DNA of 64,000 bases from Buddleja alternifolia. Lineage: Eukaryota > Streptophyta > Magnoliopsida > Lamiales > Scrophulariaceae. The stretch is taken from assembly GCA_019426215.1 (NCBI GenBank), contig CM033393.1:28274591-28338590 (forward strand), read 5' to 3'. Below the pieces are notes generated by a model. That model saw nothing but the letters and a program-made list of their open reading frames with translations. It did no database searches and was not told where the DNA came from. This document shows positions 45,601 through 56,812 of the stretch, in pieces; position 1 is the first letter of the stretch, and each line of letters begins with the position of its first letter. The translations under genes and the position numbers were made by a program.

Positions 45601-46855
45601 TGAACTTCTGGAAGCTGCTTCAAATTCCTATGCTACTCTCGCCTCTTGGAACTTCCAATTTGATGACTTTCGTCAAGAGGAATCAACGCTTGAGGAAGCG
45701 CCTGCGAAGTTGGTTGAAGAATCCGTACCAGCGTCCACTTCAGAAGTTGCAAGTCTTCCAGCGTCTGCTGAAGAACCAGTTCAAGCGTCTCCATCAAGAG
45801 CTATTCCTGACGCTCCTGAACAAGTTGATTCTATTGCTGCTGAGGATCTTCAAACCGATGTACGAGGTACAATTTTTGATCCTGCATATCAAGCTCCCCT
45901 TGACTCACTCCAGCATACATCCAGATTCAAGCGACTGGCTCCTCAAGCGGTTCCATCGGATGTGGGTCAAGCATTTGAACCTTTGCTGAAATCTGTCTTA
46001 GAGGAGATGAGCAATCAAGCTACTCAGAATGAAGAATCCCTCCACTGGATTAAGACAAATCTGGCAAAGATTGAATCTCAAACTATGAACGCTCAGATTG
46101 CTCATATGCGAGGTTCTGCTCCAGCGGCTGTTGATGAATGTCGCAGAGAATTTTAAGTTATGAATGATGCTACCAGCGCTAAGCTTCTTGCAATGCAAGA
46201 ACATTTTGACAAGCATTTGGATGATATCACAGCTTCAATGTCTCAGATTGCTACTCAAGTTAGCCTACTCACACAACATTTTCTGAAGGTTGATGATGGT
46301 AATAAGGGGGAAGAGAAGAGAAAAGGAGAGAAGAGAAGAGCATCTAGTTCAACGTCTGGTTCAAGAGCTCAAGATCCTCCTACGCCGCGGAAGCATCAGC
46401 AATTATCTACTCTTTCTGCGTCAAGACTCCCATCTTGGATAACAGATTATGGAGTAAGTGATTTTGCTGGAGCGCCTAGTAGAACGCTAAGAGTACCTCC
46501 ACTAACACTATATCCAAATCTACCAATACCTACTTTAGCACGGCTTGAACAATTGACATTCCTCTTCAAAGAGCATCTATTCCAGAACCTACAAATCCAA
46601 GAATTTTAGCTGAAGAGAGGTAGATGACTGACTTCAACCGAACGTTCAGAATTTGCTTAAGGTATATGGATATTGACCCGACTGAATGGGACAAACACTT
46701 TATTGCTTTCAAGAAGAGACAAAAGGAAGAAAATAAGCTCATAATCGACAAAGATCATGAAGCAATGATGACTTTGGAAGATAGCCTAACTGAAGCTATT
46801 CGAGCTGAAATGCCCAAGCGATACATAGTTAGACCAAGTTGTTAAGACTTCTTGA
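42653..46855 (+). pseudogene. Long extra 3' ORF of element E
   Basis: It starts MAPKKSASTSAEPIIKVTEG at 42653 and can be followed with stops and shifts to AEMPKRYIVRPSC near 46845, about 1400 codons. The N-terminal third is globular (VNPIQFQMMTGILLNLKINWSDYVFGRF, 43138-43472). The middle is Pro/Glu/Val-rich with a PSAQV-type repeat (about 43735-43850). Next comes a charged globular part (HFFKLDPLKMIDNSINYMSPALEEDF, to 44609). The C-terminus has LDIIGPMYIRAIDSPICTFIQG, an acidic linker, a likely coiled coil and FRICLRYMDIDPTEWD. No signal peptide or membrane segment is evident. Sirevirus ORFs in this position are sometimes called envelope-like, on weak grounds. Several breaks are Gln or Arg codons changed to stops. 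Confidence 0.7.
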
Positions 46856-47052
46856 TTTGCACTATCTATATTCTTGTCTCTTATGACATTTTTTTTGTTT
46901 AGTTGTAAAAATGCTTGTAATCATTGACATATATAAAATGCATTTTTCAGCTGAAACAACTCGTTGAAGCGTAACTAACATCAACTAACCTTATCTAACC
47001 AAAGCTAACTTTTATTTTGACTGTTTAACTCTTAAACTATAAAAGAGAAAGT

Positions 47053-47117
47053 ATTGTCATCATCAAAAAGGGGGAAATTGTTAGGAATTTCATGTTAGAT
47101 GTTTTGATGATGACAAT
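47053..47117 (+). promoter_or_regulatory. PPT of element E inside a 16-bp inverted repeat
   Basis: The PPT AAAAAGGGGGAAAT (47065-47078) abuts the 3' LTR at 47079. ATTGTCATCATCAAAA at 47053-47068 is perfectly inverted as TTTTGATGATGACAAT at 47102-47117. The PPT and LTR edge fall mostly between the arms. Confidence 0.85.
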
Positions 47118-48622
47118 TAGGATGTTATGTTAGACCCCAAAATATGTAAGTTTGATTTTAGTAGAAATCATGTATAAGCTTTGAAGCGTTAGATTTTTAA
47201 TAGGCTTTATAGGCTTCTTTTTGTTTTTATTCTAGATTGTTAGGCTAAGTAGTCTTAGGCTGAGCGTCTGATGAATTCTGAGTGAGCTTATCAGTAGTAA
47301 AGTTTGAAGACTCAAGTGCGTAAAAGTCTGAATGAAGATGAAGTTTCCAAGCTTCCAAATGACCAGCTATATCAAGTGTCACCTTATAGGACAGAAAAAA
47401 TTCAAGGATGGGTAAGCGTCTATCAATGATAGATTTCACCTGAATTTATTTTCAAGTCCAAAAGGAGTTTAATGCAAATATTCTCAGTGCATTAAGTGTC
47501 AACGGGCATTTAATTCAAATGCATTAAATGTTGATAAGAGCATTAAATGTGATAAGTACTTTCAGACGTACGGAGAAGCCATCCTATTGGACTGTCAACC
47601 ATTCACAGACTGCAGCACCAACTTTTGTGCAGCAGATTTTCAGGAAAAATGACAAAAGTGGTTCACTCGCGGAAGTGAGAGACACGCGCCTGTGCATGTG
47701 TCAAACTGACACTTTTTCCAAGAATGCCTATACATAGAACTTCAACAACTAGCCAAAAAACAACGATCCACTCCAAGCCAAATTGTTGTTGCATTAAAGT
47801 CTCACTACTTAAAATCTCAGAAAAGCCAGAATACTCAAGCAAACATTCTCCTTGCTTTTCTTCAATTCCTGAGACAGTCAACCAAATATCTCAAACATTC
47901 TTTTCGAAGAAACCTACACTACTATTGAGATATTCCCAGTTGTTTGAACTTTATCAAAATCAAACAAATCGTTTAGAAAAACCCCATCCAAACCTCGCGA
48001 TCTGTGTGAAGTCGAAGTTGAATACTTGCATTATTTCTGGGTGAAAGAAGCAAGGGGATAGAAGTGATTTAGAGCAGAAATCTGTGTGATTAAGGAGCTC
48101 AAGTCATCAACATCCATCTCTCCCTAATTTGTAGAAGTTTCTATGTGGTTCTTAGAGACCCATCTTAGTGGATTGCCTCCGAGTGTTCAAGGAGAAGAAG
48201 GACGTAGTTGGGATTACACCACCCAACGAACCTTACAAATATCGTTTTCTTTACTTTACAGTCATTTCTCATATTACTATATCATTGTATAAATCTGTTA
48301 AGTAAAACTCAAGTGAACGCTAAGCAACTAAGGAACCGTTTGTGACGCTAAAGCTTTTAAACAAGAAGACTACAAAATCATTCCGCTGTGCTAACACTGA
48401 TTAAAGAAGTGAACGCTTAAACCTATTTGGTTGTAGTATTCAAATCTTGAAATCTAAGTTAACTTTATAAAACAGTCTTCATTAGACGCTCAGGTCAAGC
48501 ACCTACTTCTCAAGCGTGCAACGAATTTTTATACGAAAGTTTTTGAAGTCTAAAAAGATTTCAGGGTCTATTCAACCCCGCCCCCCCTTCTAGACCCTTT
48601 CGGATGGCACTTGGGACCAACA
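47079..48622 (+). repeat. 3' LTR of element E
   Basis: It is 1544 bp, begins TGTTAGGAATTTCATG and ends CTTGGGACCAACA. It is followed by the target duplication CTTTT and then element F leader sequence. Confidence 0.96.
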
Positions 48623-48753
48623 CTTTTCATAGACTTAGGATTTGTTTATTTTATGTTAATGATCCATGCTTAAAATATTTATCATGTTGATTAGCCCATT
48701 AGCTTGGGCCGATCTAGATAGTCCATGAAAATGTTTGATAGGAGAATTGCTAA

Positions 48754-49132
48754 GGCTGTGTTTGGTTTTGTTTTGGGTTTTTTTTTTGGTGAAAAGGTTT
48801 ATTAGAAGTTGTGTGTTTTGATGAAAATATGTTTGGTTTTGTGTTTGATTTTATTTTCAGAAGAGACAAAGTTACTGTAGCAGTCAAATTATGTAAGTTT
48901 TTGTCTGAAAAGTTGTGTATATAATTAGTTAATGACTGAAAAATAGAATATAATATAAGTTTTAAATGATTTTATTGTAGTTGATGTAATTAGTAAGCAC
49001 CCAAAAGTAGAGACAAATAGGGAGACAATTGCTGACAATTTTTTTGACCAAAAAAAATCCTTTTTGGTCAAAAAAACGTAAAGCAAACAAGTTTTGGCCA
49101 AAATTGGTTTGAAAACAAAACCAAACACAGCC
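48754..49132. mobile_element. Tourist-like (PIF/Harbinger) MITE
   Basis: It is 379 bp. The ends are a perfect 21-bp inverted repeat beginning GGCTGTGTTTGGTTTTG. TAA flanks it on both sides (48751-48753 and 49133-49135), the usual 3-bp duplication of PIF/Harbinger elements. The interior is AT-rich, with a second inverted pair around TTTTGGTCAAAA. There is no transposase. Confidence 0.88.
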
Positions 49133-49135
49133 TAA

Positions 49136-49860
49136 GTTTTTCCTACACTTTATATGCATGCTAGCATGTTAGAAGTTAAATGTTAATATGCTTTGTGAGA
49201 CCTTATTTAATGCTCAAATTCTCCTAATTAAATAATACTGAGTTGGTAAAGGGCACTGGGTGTCCTCTCCCTCCACTAAGCTTAATGAAATTAAGAATTG
49301 AATCTAATATATGGCATCTTCCCAGTAAGTGGGGGTCATATATTAAGACCCAATTCTAAAATTTCATTAAGTGCATTAGATGCCTTAATCGAAGCATATT
49401 TCACCCTAAGTATCGTTATAGGGTTGCAAGGTGAAATTCAAATGTTAGATTATAAGGAGTTAGTGGGAATGAACTCAGATAGTTCACGAACTTATATATC
49501 GTTAAAGGGTTGCGGTTTGGTGAATTATGAGAAAAGAAGATTGAATCATCTATTGGATAAATTGGTGTTAGACACCACTTTAAAAGGTTAGTGGGCCAAA
49601 TATCGTTAAAGGGTTGCAACCCATTTAACCATTTAAAGAACTCAATCACTCACTACGAAATTTGTCCAACGAGATTTTCGAAAATTGCAGTGGGAGTGCA
49701 CTGTTTCAAAAAATGTAGTGGGAGCCAAGTAAAATTAAAGTCCTAATTTTAACTTGTGTATAATATAAACCCCTAATTGATATCTTGGTTTAATTTTCTA
49801 TTTTAGTTTATATCTCTCTTAGATAAAAACACATTTAGTTAATTATGCTCGATAATTTTT
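49136..49860 (+). other. 5' leader of element F, second part, with three hairpins
   Basis: Hairpin stems are 49398-49405/49430-49437, 49481-49487/49520-49526 and 49586-49595/49620-49630. Loops 1 and 3 are each 24 bases and share TATCGTTAWAGGGTTGCAA; loop 2 has ATCGTTAAAGGGTTGC. Two GTGGGAG boxes follow at about 49689 and 49719. Then comes CTATTTTAG, like the acceptor-like site before gag in B and C. Open frames of 77-97 codons here overlap the hairpins and have no family resemblance. Confidence 0.7.
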
Positions 49861-52752
49861 GGCAACATTGGCCTAACCAAATCAACTGACTTAGAAACTT
49901 GACGATGGTCCTCAGTTTAGAGTAGTTGAACTATATGCTTGAAGAAAGCATTACTCAAGTCCAAGTATGGGACGAAGAGTATCGGCTTAAATATGAGGCG
50001 CACTGGGTATAGAACTATGTGTTTTAAAAACTAAGTGTTCTATGACCGGCTTTTCTCAGCTTCTTATATTCTGCTTTCTCGAGTTAGTGCTCATGATTGA
50101 AGAATTAGAAAGAAGTGAAAAGTTGGAAGAACAAGAGCTGATTTATGGTGGAACCAGACATTGTGTTATGGGTATCCACATAAGATCCAACTTTGTTCTT
50201 TTAAATATTCCGGACATTTTTTTATAGTGTTGGATGATTGATTAATTTTTCCAAATGGTACTAAGAATGTTATCCTTTCATGACTGGGTCAAGAAATGAT
50301 TCTTCTTTAAGTTTGGTAATAACTTACCAGACATTCATTTTGGAAATAAATGTAGGAACAATGCATCCTTACTAAAAATTGTTAACACAATTTTAAAGTT
50401 CGGAATTAGTGTACTATAAATATATATACTAAAGAGCGTAGTATACCAGAGATAAACTAGAGAAATTGTTTGGCACCTACGATTAGGTCATGCCTTAAGA
50501 GCATGAAATTCATGAGTTAGGAGAAACATGGGGGTAAAAGCCCATTGGGATTGGATCCCTATCCAAACTTAAGAATCTCATCTCAAGGATAAGATGACCA
50601 AATCTCCCTTCACCGGGAAAATATTAAAGGGCCACTCAAGTTTTTACGTTTGGTGCATACTGACGTCTATGGTTGAAAATAGATATCATACAAGGACACT
50701 ACGATTGGATCGCAGTGACAAGTATATGATTACCTAATTCGACCCGTTCATAAAAGAATAAGCATAGTTTCACAGTTGACACTTCTAGTGACTCTACAAT
50801 TGAATAGGGCAGTAGTACGCACGAACGAGGCATTGTTGGATATGACTTATTCTATGCTAAAGTATATGGAATTGCTCAAATTCATAGTGAGTCATGCGCT
50901 GCTCATAGGTATATCTTGAATAAATGTCCCTCCAAATTCATACATGTGACACAAGTGGAAGCCTAATCTTAAACACGTGATGGTATGGGAACTCTCAACC
51001 TACATAGATAAGATGAAGGTAAAGAATTTGGAGGCTAAGTTCTTAAAAAGATGTTTTGTTAGTTATCCCAAGGATTCAATGGGAGAACTCTTTTTACCTA
51101 CATAATGGTCAGGGGATCATTATGGCCTTGGAGGTCTGTTTTCTCGAAGGAAACATCGTTCGAGAAATTGAAGTAGGTAGAAAGTTTGTTCTATAAGAAC
51201 AAAACAAAACTCCTTAGGAAACTATTATTCAAGAAACCCTCACCAAGCCCATTATAACACAACCACTAATGAGTTCGCCTGGTAAAGTATCTCAGCTGCC
51301 TAAGATAGATGGCTGTCTGCTACAATGAAAGCATAAGTTGTATGTTATAGCAAAGACGAACCATGGATACAATCCCTCTACGCATGACAAATCGATAGTG
51401 AATATGAACTCTACGAGAAGGTGTAAGGCTATGAAAGTGAAGATGGATTAGATGTCTTTGATTCAATCCTAGACTCTAGTAGATTGTATCAAGAGTATTG
51501 TACTCATCAGAGGTGAACACATCTACAAGAGAAAGATTGATTCAAATGACAAGGCCAGACTGATGGCGAAAGGGTGTAGTCAAAAGAAGGGCATTGACTT
51601 TGAGGAAACCCCTTTACCACAACTATAATCAAATCTACTAGAATTTTACTTTTGATAGTGACACACCAAGATTATGAAAATTTGGCATATGAATGTGACG
51701 ACTTGTTCATAAATGGATTCCTCAAGGAGGATGTCCATATGGAACAGCCCAAGGGTTTCACATCTGAGACCGAATCTCATAAGGTCTATATGATGTATGA
51801 ATTCACTTGTGGATTTAAGCGAACCTCTCGTAGTTGGAACCTTAACTTTTATGACATAATTTGGAATTATGATATCATCTAAAATGAAGAGGAACCATGT
51901 GTGTACAAAAGGCCAGTGGGAGCGAAATGTCATTTCTGGTACTATATGTAGAGAGTGCTCTATTTATGGGAAATGATGTAGGCTCATTGACTTGGATCAA
52001 GACATAAACATCGAGCATATTCTCCATGAAAAGACTTAGGAGAAGCCACTTGTATCCTTATAATTCACATCTACGGAGATAGAACGAATAGGATGATGGG
52101 GCCCTCCCAAGCCCTTTGCTTATAATAACTCCTAAAGCAATTTAGGATAGAAGACCTGAGAAAGGGCTCTTGCCTATGAGGAAGAGCAATGGATAGACAT
52201 AAAATATATCATGAAGTACTTGAAAAGAAGTTAGGATATGCTTATTGTCTATGCCGATGGAGAACTGAGAGTGGAAGGTTATACTTAATTGAACTTGGAG
52301 TCTGATCAAGATGACTATAATTCCACTTTGGGTTTGTAGTCTGCCTCAAATGTAGGTAGTAACTTTGAAGAGTTCCTAGTGAAGTACTCCACTACTGCGA
52401 ATGAATATGAAAATTCCTTGGAGCCTTGGAGGCTGTCAAGGAAAACTGCTTAGATCTGAAGTTCGTGGTGGAACTTCTATAGGTCCCCGACATGCAGCTT
52501 GGACTATCACTTTACTGTGACGAAAGAAAGCTTATGCACATGCTAAGGAACCGAGGTCTCACAAATCCAGACATAATATTGAGAGATACAACATCTTTAG
52601 ATAGATCGTTGGAAAAGGCAATTATAGCCTTGCAGAAGCTGAACCTCAGCCGGTAACACGGTTGACCCACTCACTAGGCCACTATCACAGGCGGTGCTAG
52701 AGCAACATCTTATAAGATGGGTATTGGATACCATAGCGACTGGCATAGAGTG
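49861..52752 (+). pseudogene. gag-pol relics of element F
   Basis: GAG-pre-integrase is recognisable near 50460-50660 (WHLRLGHA, SPFTGK). Integrase relics follow to about 51170. RT is at about 51480-52110 (FINGFLKEDVHMEQPKGF, FKRTSRSWN), without a clean YVDD. RNase H runs about 52200-52740, with a QSD-like block and a final SRHNIERYN. Gag is nearly unrecognisable. Stops and shifts occur every few dozen codons, more than in C, so F's coding part is old or was never functional at insertion. Confidence 0.8.
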
Positions 52753-52764
52753 CAAGTGGGAGAT
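52753..52764 (+). promoter_or_regulatory. Polypurine tract of element F
   Basis: CAAGTGGGAGAT directly before the 3' LTR, identical to the PPT of element C. Confidence 0.9.
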
Positions 52765-54435
52765 TTTTGGGTTTGTGCCCTCGATGCCAACGAGGACTTA
52801 GAGAATAGGGCACTAGTTTATATTGTACAACCTATTAATTATATAAAGGCATTAGCAAGTTGTTCATATATTTCTTAATGGCATCTATAAGTCTTAAATG
52901 AACAACTAGTCCATGTGTGTCAAGGCAAACCTTCACACTCCTTATAGTAGTTAAGGAGATGGGTACTGAAAGGATTGGTACTTGATCACTTAAAATGGTT
53001 CGCAAGTTAGAGAATCTCAATTGGGCATTGAGATTCGTGTGGACTTGTATGACACATGCTCTAACAAGGAGTGCCACTCTAACACTATGGGATAGTGGGA
53101 GTTTGTGTCATGGATACATTGATTGGATTGGATTAGTGTATTCGAACATGGCTCGTAGTAATCTGATCACATAGGTTTTTACTCAGTGATTGTAAATGAT
53201 TGGATTACTGATTATGATAATATGCGTGAGCCTTTGGCCTAAGTAATCAAGTTGAAGATTTGCTTGTGACATCAAGTCTATCATTAGAGTAGTTAGATCC
53301 AATTCACCCATTGATGGGTCCGACCTCGAAGTACGGCTTGATGGGTAAGTAGCAATCTTAACTGGTTAGCAAAATGGAATTCAATGTTCGAAAGTAAATG
53401 AGAAGATATTATGCGATCATGAGTAAATGAGATTAAAGTCTCTGGCCAGAGCTCTTGAACTAACTCGTGTTTGACACGGAGGGTAGTTTTGTAATCTCAT
53501 GTTACTATGATTCTTAGCATAGCATCGAGTCATGTGAGTTTGACATATTCCATGACTCTCACTCGATCGGGATACATCATTGAAGGGCTTACACTCATAC
53601 AATATTCATAATCTAGAGGTTCGCAATGACATAGTCATTTCGTACTCGGTTGGGATATAATGTGGGGCCACGGTGCTGGCTAGGTGTCACCCACATCCTT
53701 TGGCTTCCTCCCATTGTCAATCGAGATGAACCTATAGAGTCGCGCTATAGGAATAGATAGGGAAATCGGTTGTTGTATTTGGAGGGCATTTTGGTAATTT
53801 GTCCTTTGGAAGGACTAATTAATTTAATTTGTTGTTTAATTGGATTAAACATAGATAATTAAATTAATTATGTTGACTAGGTCAACTATGATATTAATTA
53901 ATTATTTAGTTAATTTATTAATTAGAATATTAATTTAATCTGTGTATATTTAATTGGATTAAAAATCATAGGATTAAATTAATTGAGCTAATATGACTAA
54001 AGTCAACATAGCCCAATGTAAGTCTAATTGGGCCCTTAGGGGCGTGCGTTTTGGTGGGCTTAGTTAGAAGATTTAATCCTCCAACACAAGCCTGAAAACA
54101 TAAAAGTGGAAAAACACAATACTGAAATCCTCCACCAGAAATACAACACAGAGAAAAATAATTCTCGTCCTCTCTCTCTCACCTAGCCGCCATCGTGGAG
54201 AAAAAGAGACGGAGATTTCCAGGGTCAATTTCGACGCGTGATTATCTAGAAACGGGACACGTGGACCGTTGATCGAAGATTTGAAGATTCGCGGGGATTG
54301 ATTGAATACGCGAAAAGGTAAGTTTGTGCGTTCATCCTCATAATTGAAATCAACGAACAAACAAATTGATCTTGGCTTTGGAAATCCAGATATGATTTTT
54401 AATTTTCGCTGTGTAAGATACCAGGATTCCCAATA
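52765..54435 (+). repeat. 3' LTR of element F
   Basis: It is 1671 bp. The first bases are mutated (TTTTGGG for TGTTGGG) and the last are CCCAATA for CCCAACA. It is followed by the target duplication ATACT and then element D protease sequence. Confidence 0.95.
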
Positions 54436-54816
54436 ATACTTCAGTTTGGTACATTGATAATGGGTCGTCAAGGCACATGACTGGCTCAAAAGATCTCTTG
54501 GTCAACTATCATGCAACCAACGGTCCTCACGTTATATTCGGTGATAAATCCAAAGGTAAAACCAAAGGTATAGGTACCATACATAGGGGGAACATCATGA
54601 TAAGTGTTGCATAATTTGTTAAGCATTAGTCAATTTTGTGATGAAGGCCTTGAAGTCAAATTCTCAAGCGACTGTTGCTATGTTAACGACGCTAAGACTC
54701 AGTATACTAAATTAAGAGGAAAAAAAACAAACAATATATATTTATTGGATTGGGATTCAAAAATATATAACAACAACACACGCTTTGTTGCTAAGAGTCA
54801 AAATGAATTGGGTTGG
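54436..54816 (+). pseudogene. Protease and GAG-pre-integrase start of element D
   Basis: The frame reads VWYIDNGSSRHMTGSKDLLVNYHATNGP, continuing from element D gag across F. The protease triplet is D-N-G rather than D-S-G. A stop lies near 54612, and an open frame runs 54604-54822 (SQFCDEGLEVKFSSDCCYVND). It ends at NELGW, where element G starts and WHRKMNH would be expected. Confidence 0.88.
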
Positions 54817-55036
54817 TGTTAGAGTTAGTGCCCGGCGCACCAATATGGACGCCATTCTTTGTAATGGTAACTCTAGAGTTGAACAATCGTTTTCTTATAA
54901 ATAAAGTCAATCTCTTTTATATGTGTAGCATGTCTTTACTCTTAAATTAGTTTTTACTTTGTCTTAGAATAAAGTCCCGAAGGATCTCACATAGCTATGG
55001 GACATCATTGCACATTGGGTGTGGTAATGATGGAAT
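54817..55036. mobile_element. Element G, left fragment (probable LTR start)
   Basis: It starts TGTTAGAGTTAGTGCCC exactly where element D pol stops making sense, the pattern of an LTR edge. It has no coding sequence. It ends at the target site GGAAT of element H and resumes at 63534. Its other end is outside the window, so the type cannot be confirmed. Confidence 0.6.
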
Positions 55037-56800
55037 TGTTGGGAAATCGATTCAAAATAAACCCAAATTGGTACGCAGCGGAATTATAATAGAGACCTAG
55101 CTCTTATGCGCACATGCATGACATCAAAAAATTAAAGCATACATACTATGACTTAAAACAATTAATTAAACACTTTAATTAATAATTATTATTGCCTATC
55201 TATATCTAACAATTAAAAGACTACATAATTAAACACTTTAATTAAAAACAATAATTGAATAACTATAAAAACAATAATAATTGAAAATGAGGAAAACACC
55301 TTACACCGAAGATTGGAACTCGCCGGTAAAAGAAGAACTCGTTCACCGCAAAGCCTTCTTCGCAATGCCTCAACAAACTCGGGAGTATGGGCTCCAAAAA
55401 TACTACTAAAATAAAACTCCGTAAGAGGAATTTTATTTTCTTAAAAGCTAGCTTGCTCTCGTAAAATATACAAGAACTTCTTGCTTTCGTTTTTGTTTTG
55501 TGTGTTTGAACTTGCAAATTACACCCCTTTATATAGGATGAAAAAAGCATGAAATGGGATTAAAAAATTTCATGTGGGAGGTTAAAGAAAGAAAAAAAAA
55601 CAAGTGGGGTGGAAAAGTTAGCTGGTGCCGCACCAGATTTTGTTGCTGGCGCGTGAACAGTACTTGTGTTACTGTTCACGCGTCAATTTTTTTTTTTTTT
55701 TATTTCTTTTTCCTTTTAATTAAATCATTATTTAATTAAATATATTTCTCCAAACATATTTCCCACATTAATTTTTTTCATCTAAGTTCAAACTTATCGA
55801 TCTAATGTATACTATAGTATTTATTCGTAGAGTTTCAATTTGAGGTTTGCGAAGGGACCTTAGGGAAAATTAATTTTAGCTCCAAGTAGATTAAATCAAA
55901 TTATCATCACATGATAATATTTAATATCACTTAACAATATTTAATTCCACTAAATAAATATTGTTGCACTCTAAAATTAACTTCAATTTATTTTTGAGTT
56001 CTCATTCTTTCGTAAAGAAATATTTCATTAACTCCTCTATTAAATATCCATGAAGAAATAAAATTGAGACTACTTTTATTTTATTTCTCACATCTTATCC
56101 TATAATGCTCAATTTGCTTTTTATCAACTTTCCAAATGAAAAACTATTTTTCATATAATTTCAGCGACACTTCACTTGAAACACTTTGGCCAAAGTTTTA
56201 GAAAAGTCGAACATTGCAAATCCATTATAGGGGATATATCTTATCTCTTATAGAGATTATAGATCCCATATGAATGTCCTTTCCAATCACATTTTTATGT
56301 CATTACCCAATGTATAAAGTATATTGGTCACCGAAGACCTCACTTCTAAATACATCAAAGCAATGTGCACTAGATGCATTAGTCCACGACAATCATAGGA
56401 TTAAGAGTTATTGTTCAAAATTATTTATTTTCGATAGTAGTCAAAATAAATAATTTGATTGGTCCGGTTCAGTGTTTCAATCTAATTGATTTACACGAAT
56501 ATACTATATATGGAATCCCTATTCCCATGATTAAGACAAATCATCGAATATAGCATATTATAGTCTTTAGCAGATAAGACGCCCATTCTTATCACCGACT
56601 ATAACCAATTTATAATAACACATGATATACGTAATCCAAGTCTTTCATGGAACATCACTTCCATTTGGATTCTCATATGTAATTATGGACTATGCCTATC
56701 CCATAGGACATTTAGTAATACTCATAACTTCTAATATATATTATTTATTTATTCATAATAAACACATTAAATAATTGGATTCTAGGGCACATTCCTAACA
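55037..56800 (-). repeat. 3' LTR of element H
   Basis: It is 1764 bp, begins TGTTGGGAAATCGATTC and ends CATTCCTAACA. A TATA box (CTATATAAAG on the minus strand) is at 55527-55536. Near 55625 it lacks 9 bp present in the partner. Confidence 0.95.
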
Positions 56801-56812
56801 ATCTCCCACTTG
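56801..56812 (-). promoter_or_regulatory. Polypurine tract of element H
   Basis: The minus strand reads CAAGTGGGAGAT next to the 3' LTR, the same as in C and F. Confidence 0.9.

Larger units (their letters stand above)
36388..48622 (+). mobile_element. Element E: Sirevirus-like element with deleted integrase and long 3' ORF
   Basis: LTRs 36388-37929 and 47079-48622 are flanked by the 5-bp duplication CTTTT (36383-36387 and 48623-48627). The plus-strand order is PBS, gag, protease and GAG-pre-integrase, a deletion removing integrase and the RT start, RT/RNase H, spacer, a long 3' ORF of about 1400 codons, PPT and LTR. Many stops interrupt it. It is the same family as A and preserves the 3' ORF region that A has lost. 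Confidence 0.96.
32870..54435 (+). mobile_element. Element F: degenerate Ty1/copia element carrying E and a MITE
   Basis: LTRs 32870-34549 and 52765-54435 are direct repeats. The 5-bp duplication ATACT is at 32865-32869 and 54436-54440. The plus-strand order is 5' LTR, PBS, leader, gag and pol relics, PPT CAAGTGGGAGAT, 3' LTR. The leader is split by element E (36388-48622) and by a Tourist-like MITE (48754-49132). Coding parts are heavily mutated. F entered element D at the gag/protease border. Confidence 0.95.
29191..54816 (+). mobile_element. Element D: Sirevirus-like element, split by F and cut by G
   Basis: The element has a 5' LTR, PBS and gag up to 32869. After element F the same reading continues at 54436 with protease sequence, up to 54816. 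The join is exact: target bases ATACT occur on both sides of F, and the joined order matches element E. From 54817 a different repeat starts, so integrase, RT and the 3' LTR are not in this window. It is the same family as A and E but more diverged in the LTR. Confidence 0.9.

Noticed and set aside
42653..46855. True envelope gene
   Set aside because: No signal peptide, cleavage site or membrane helix could be seen; coiled coil and acidic linkers alone do not support an envelope role.
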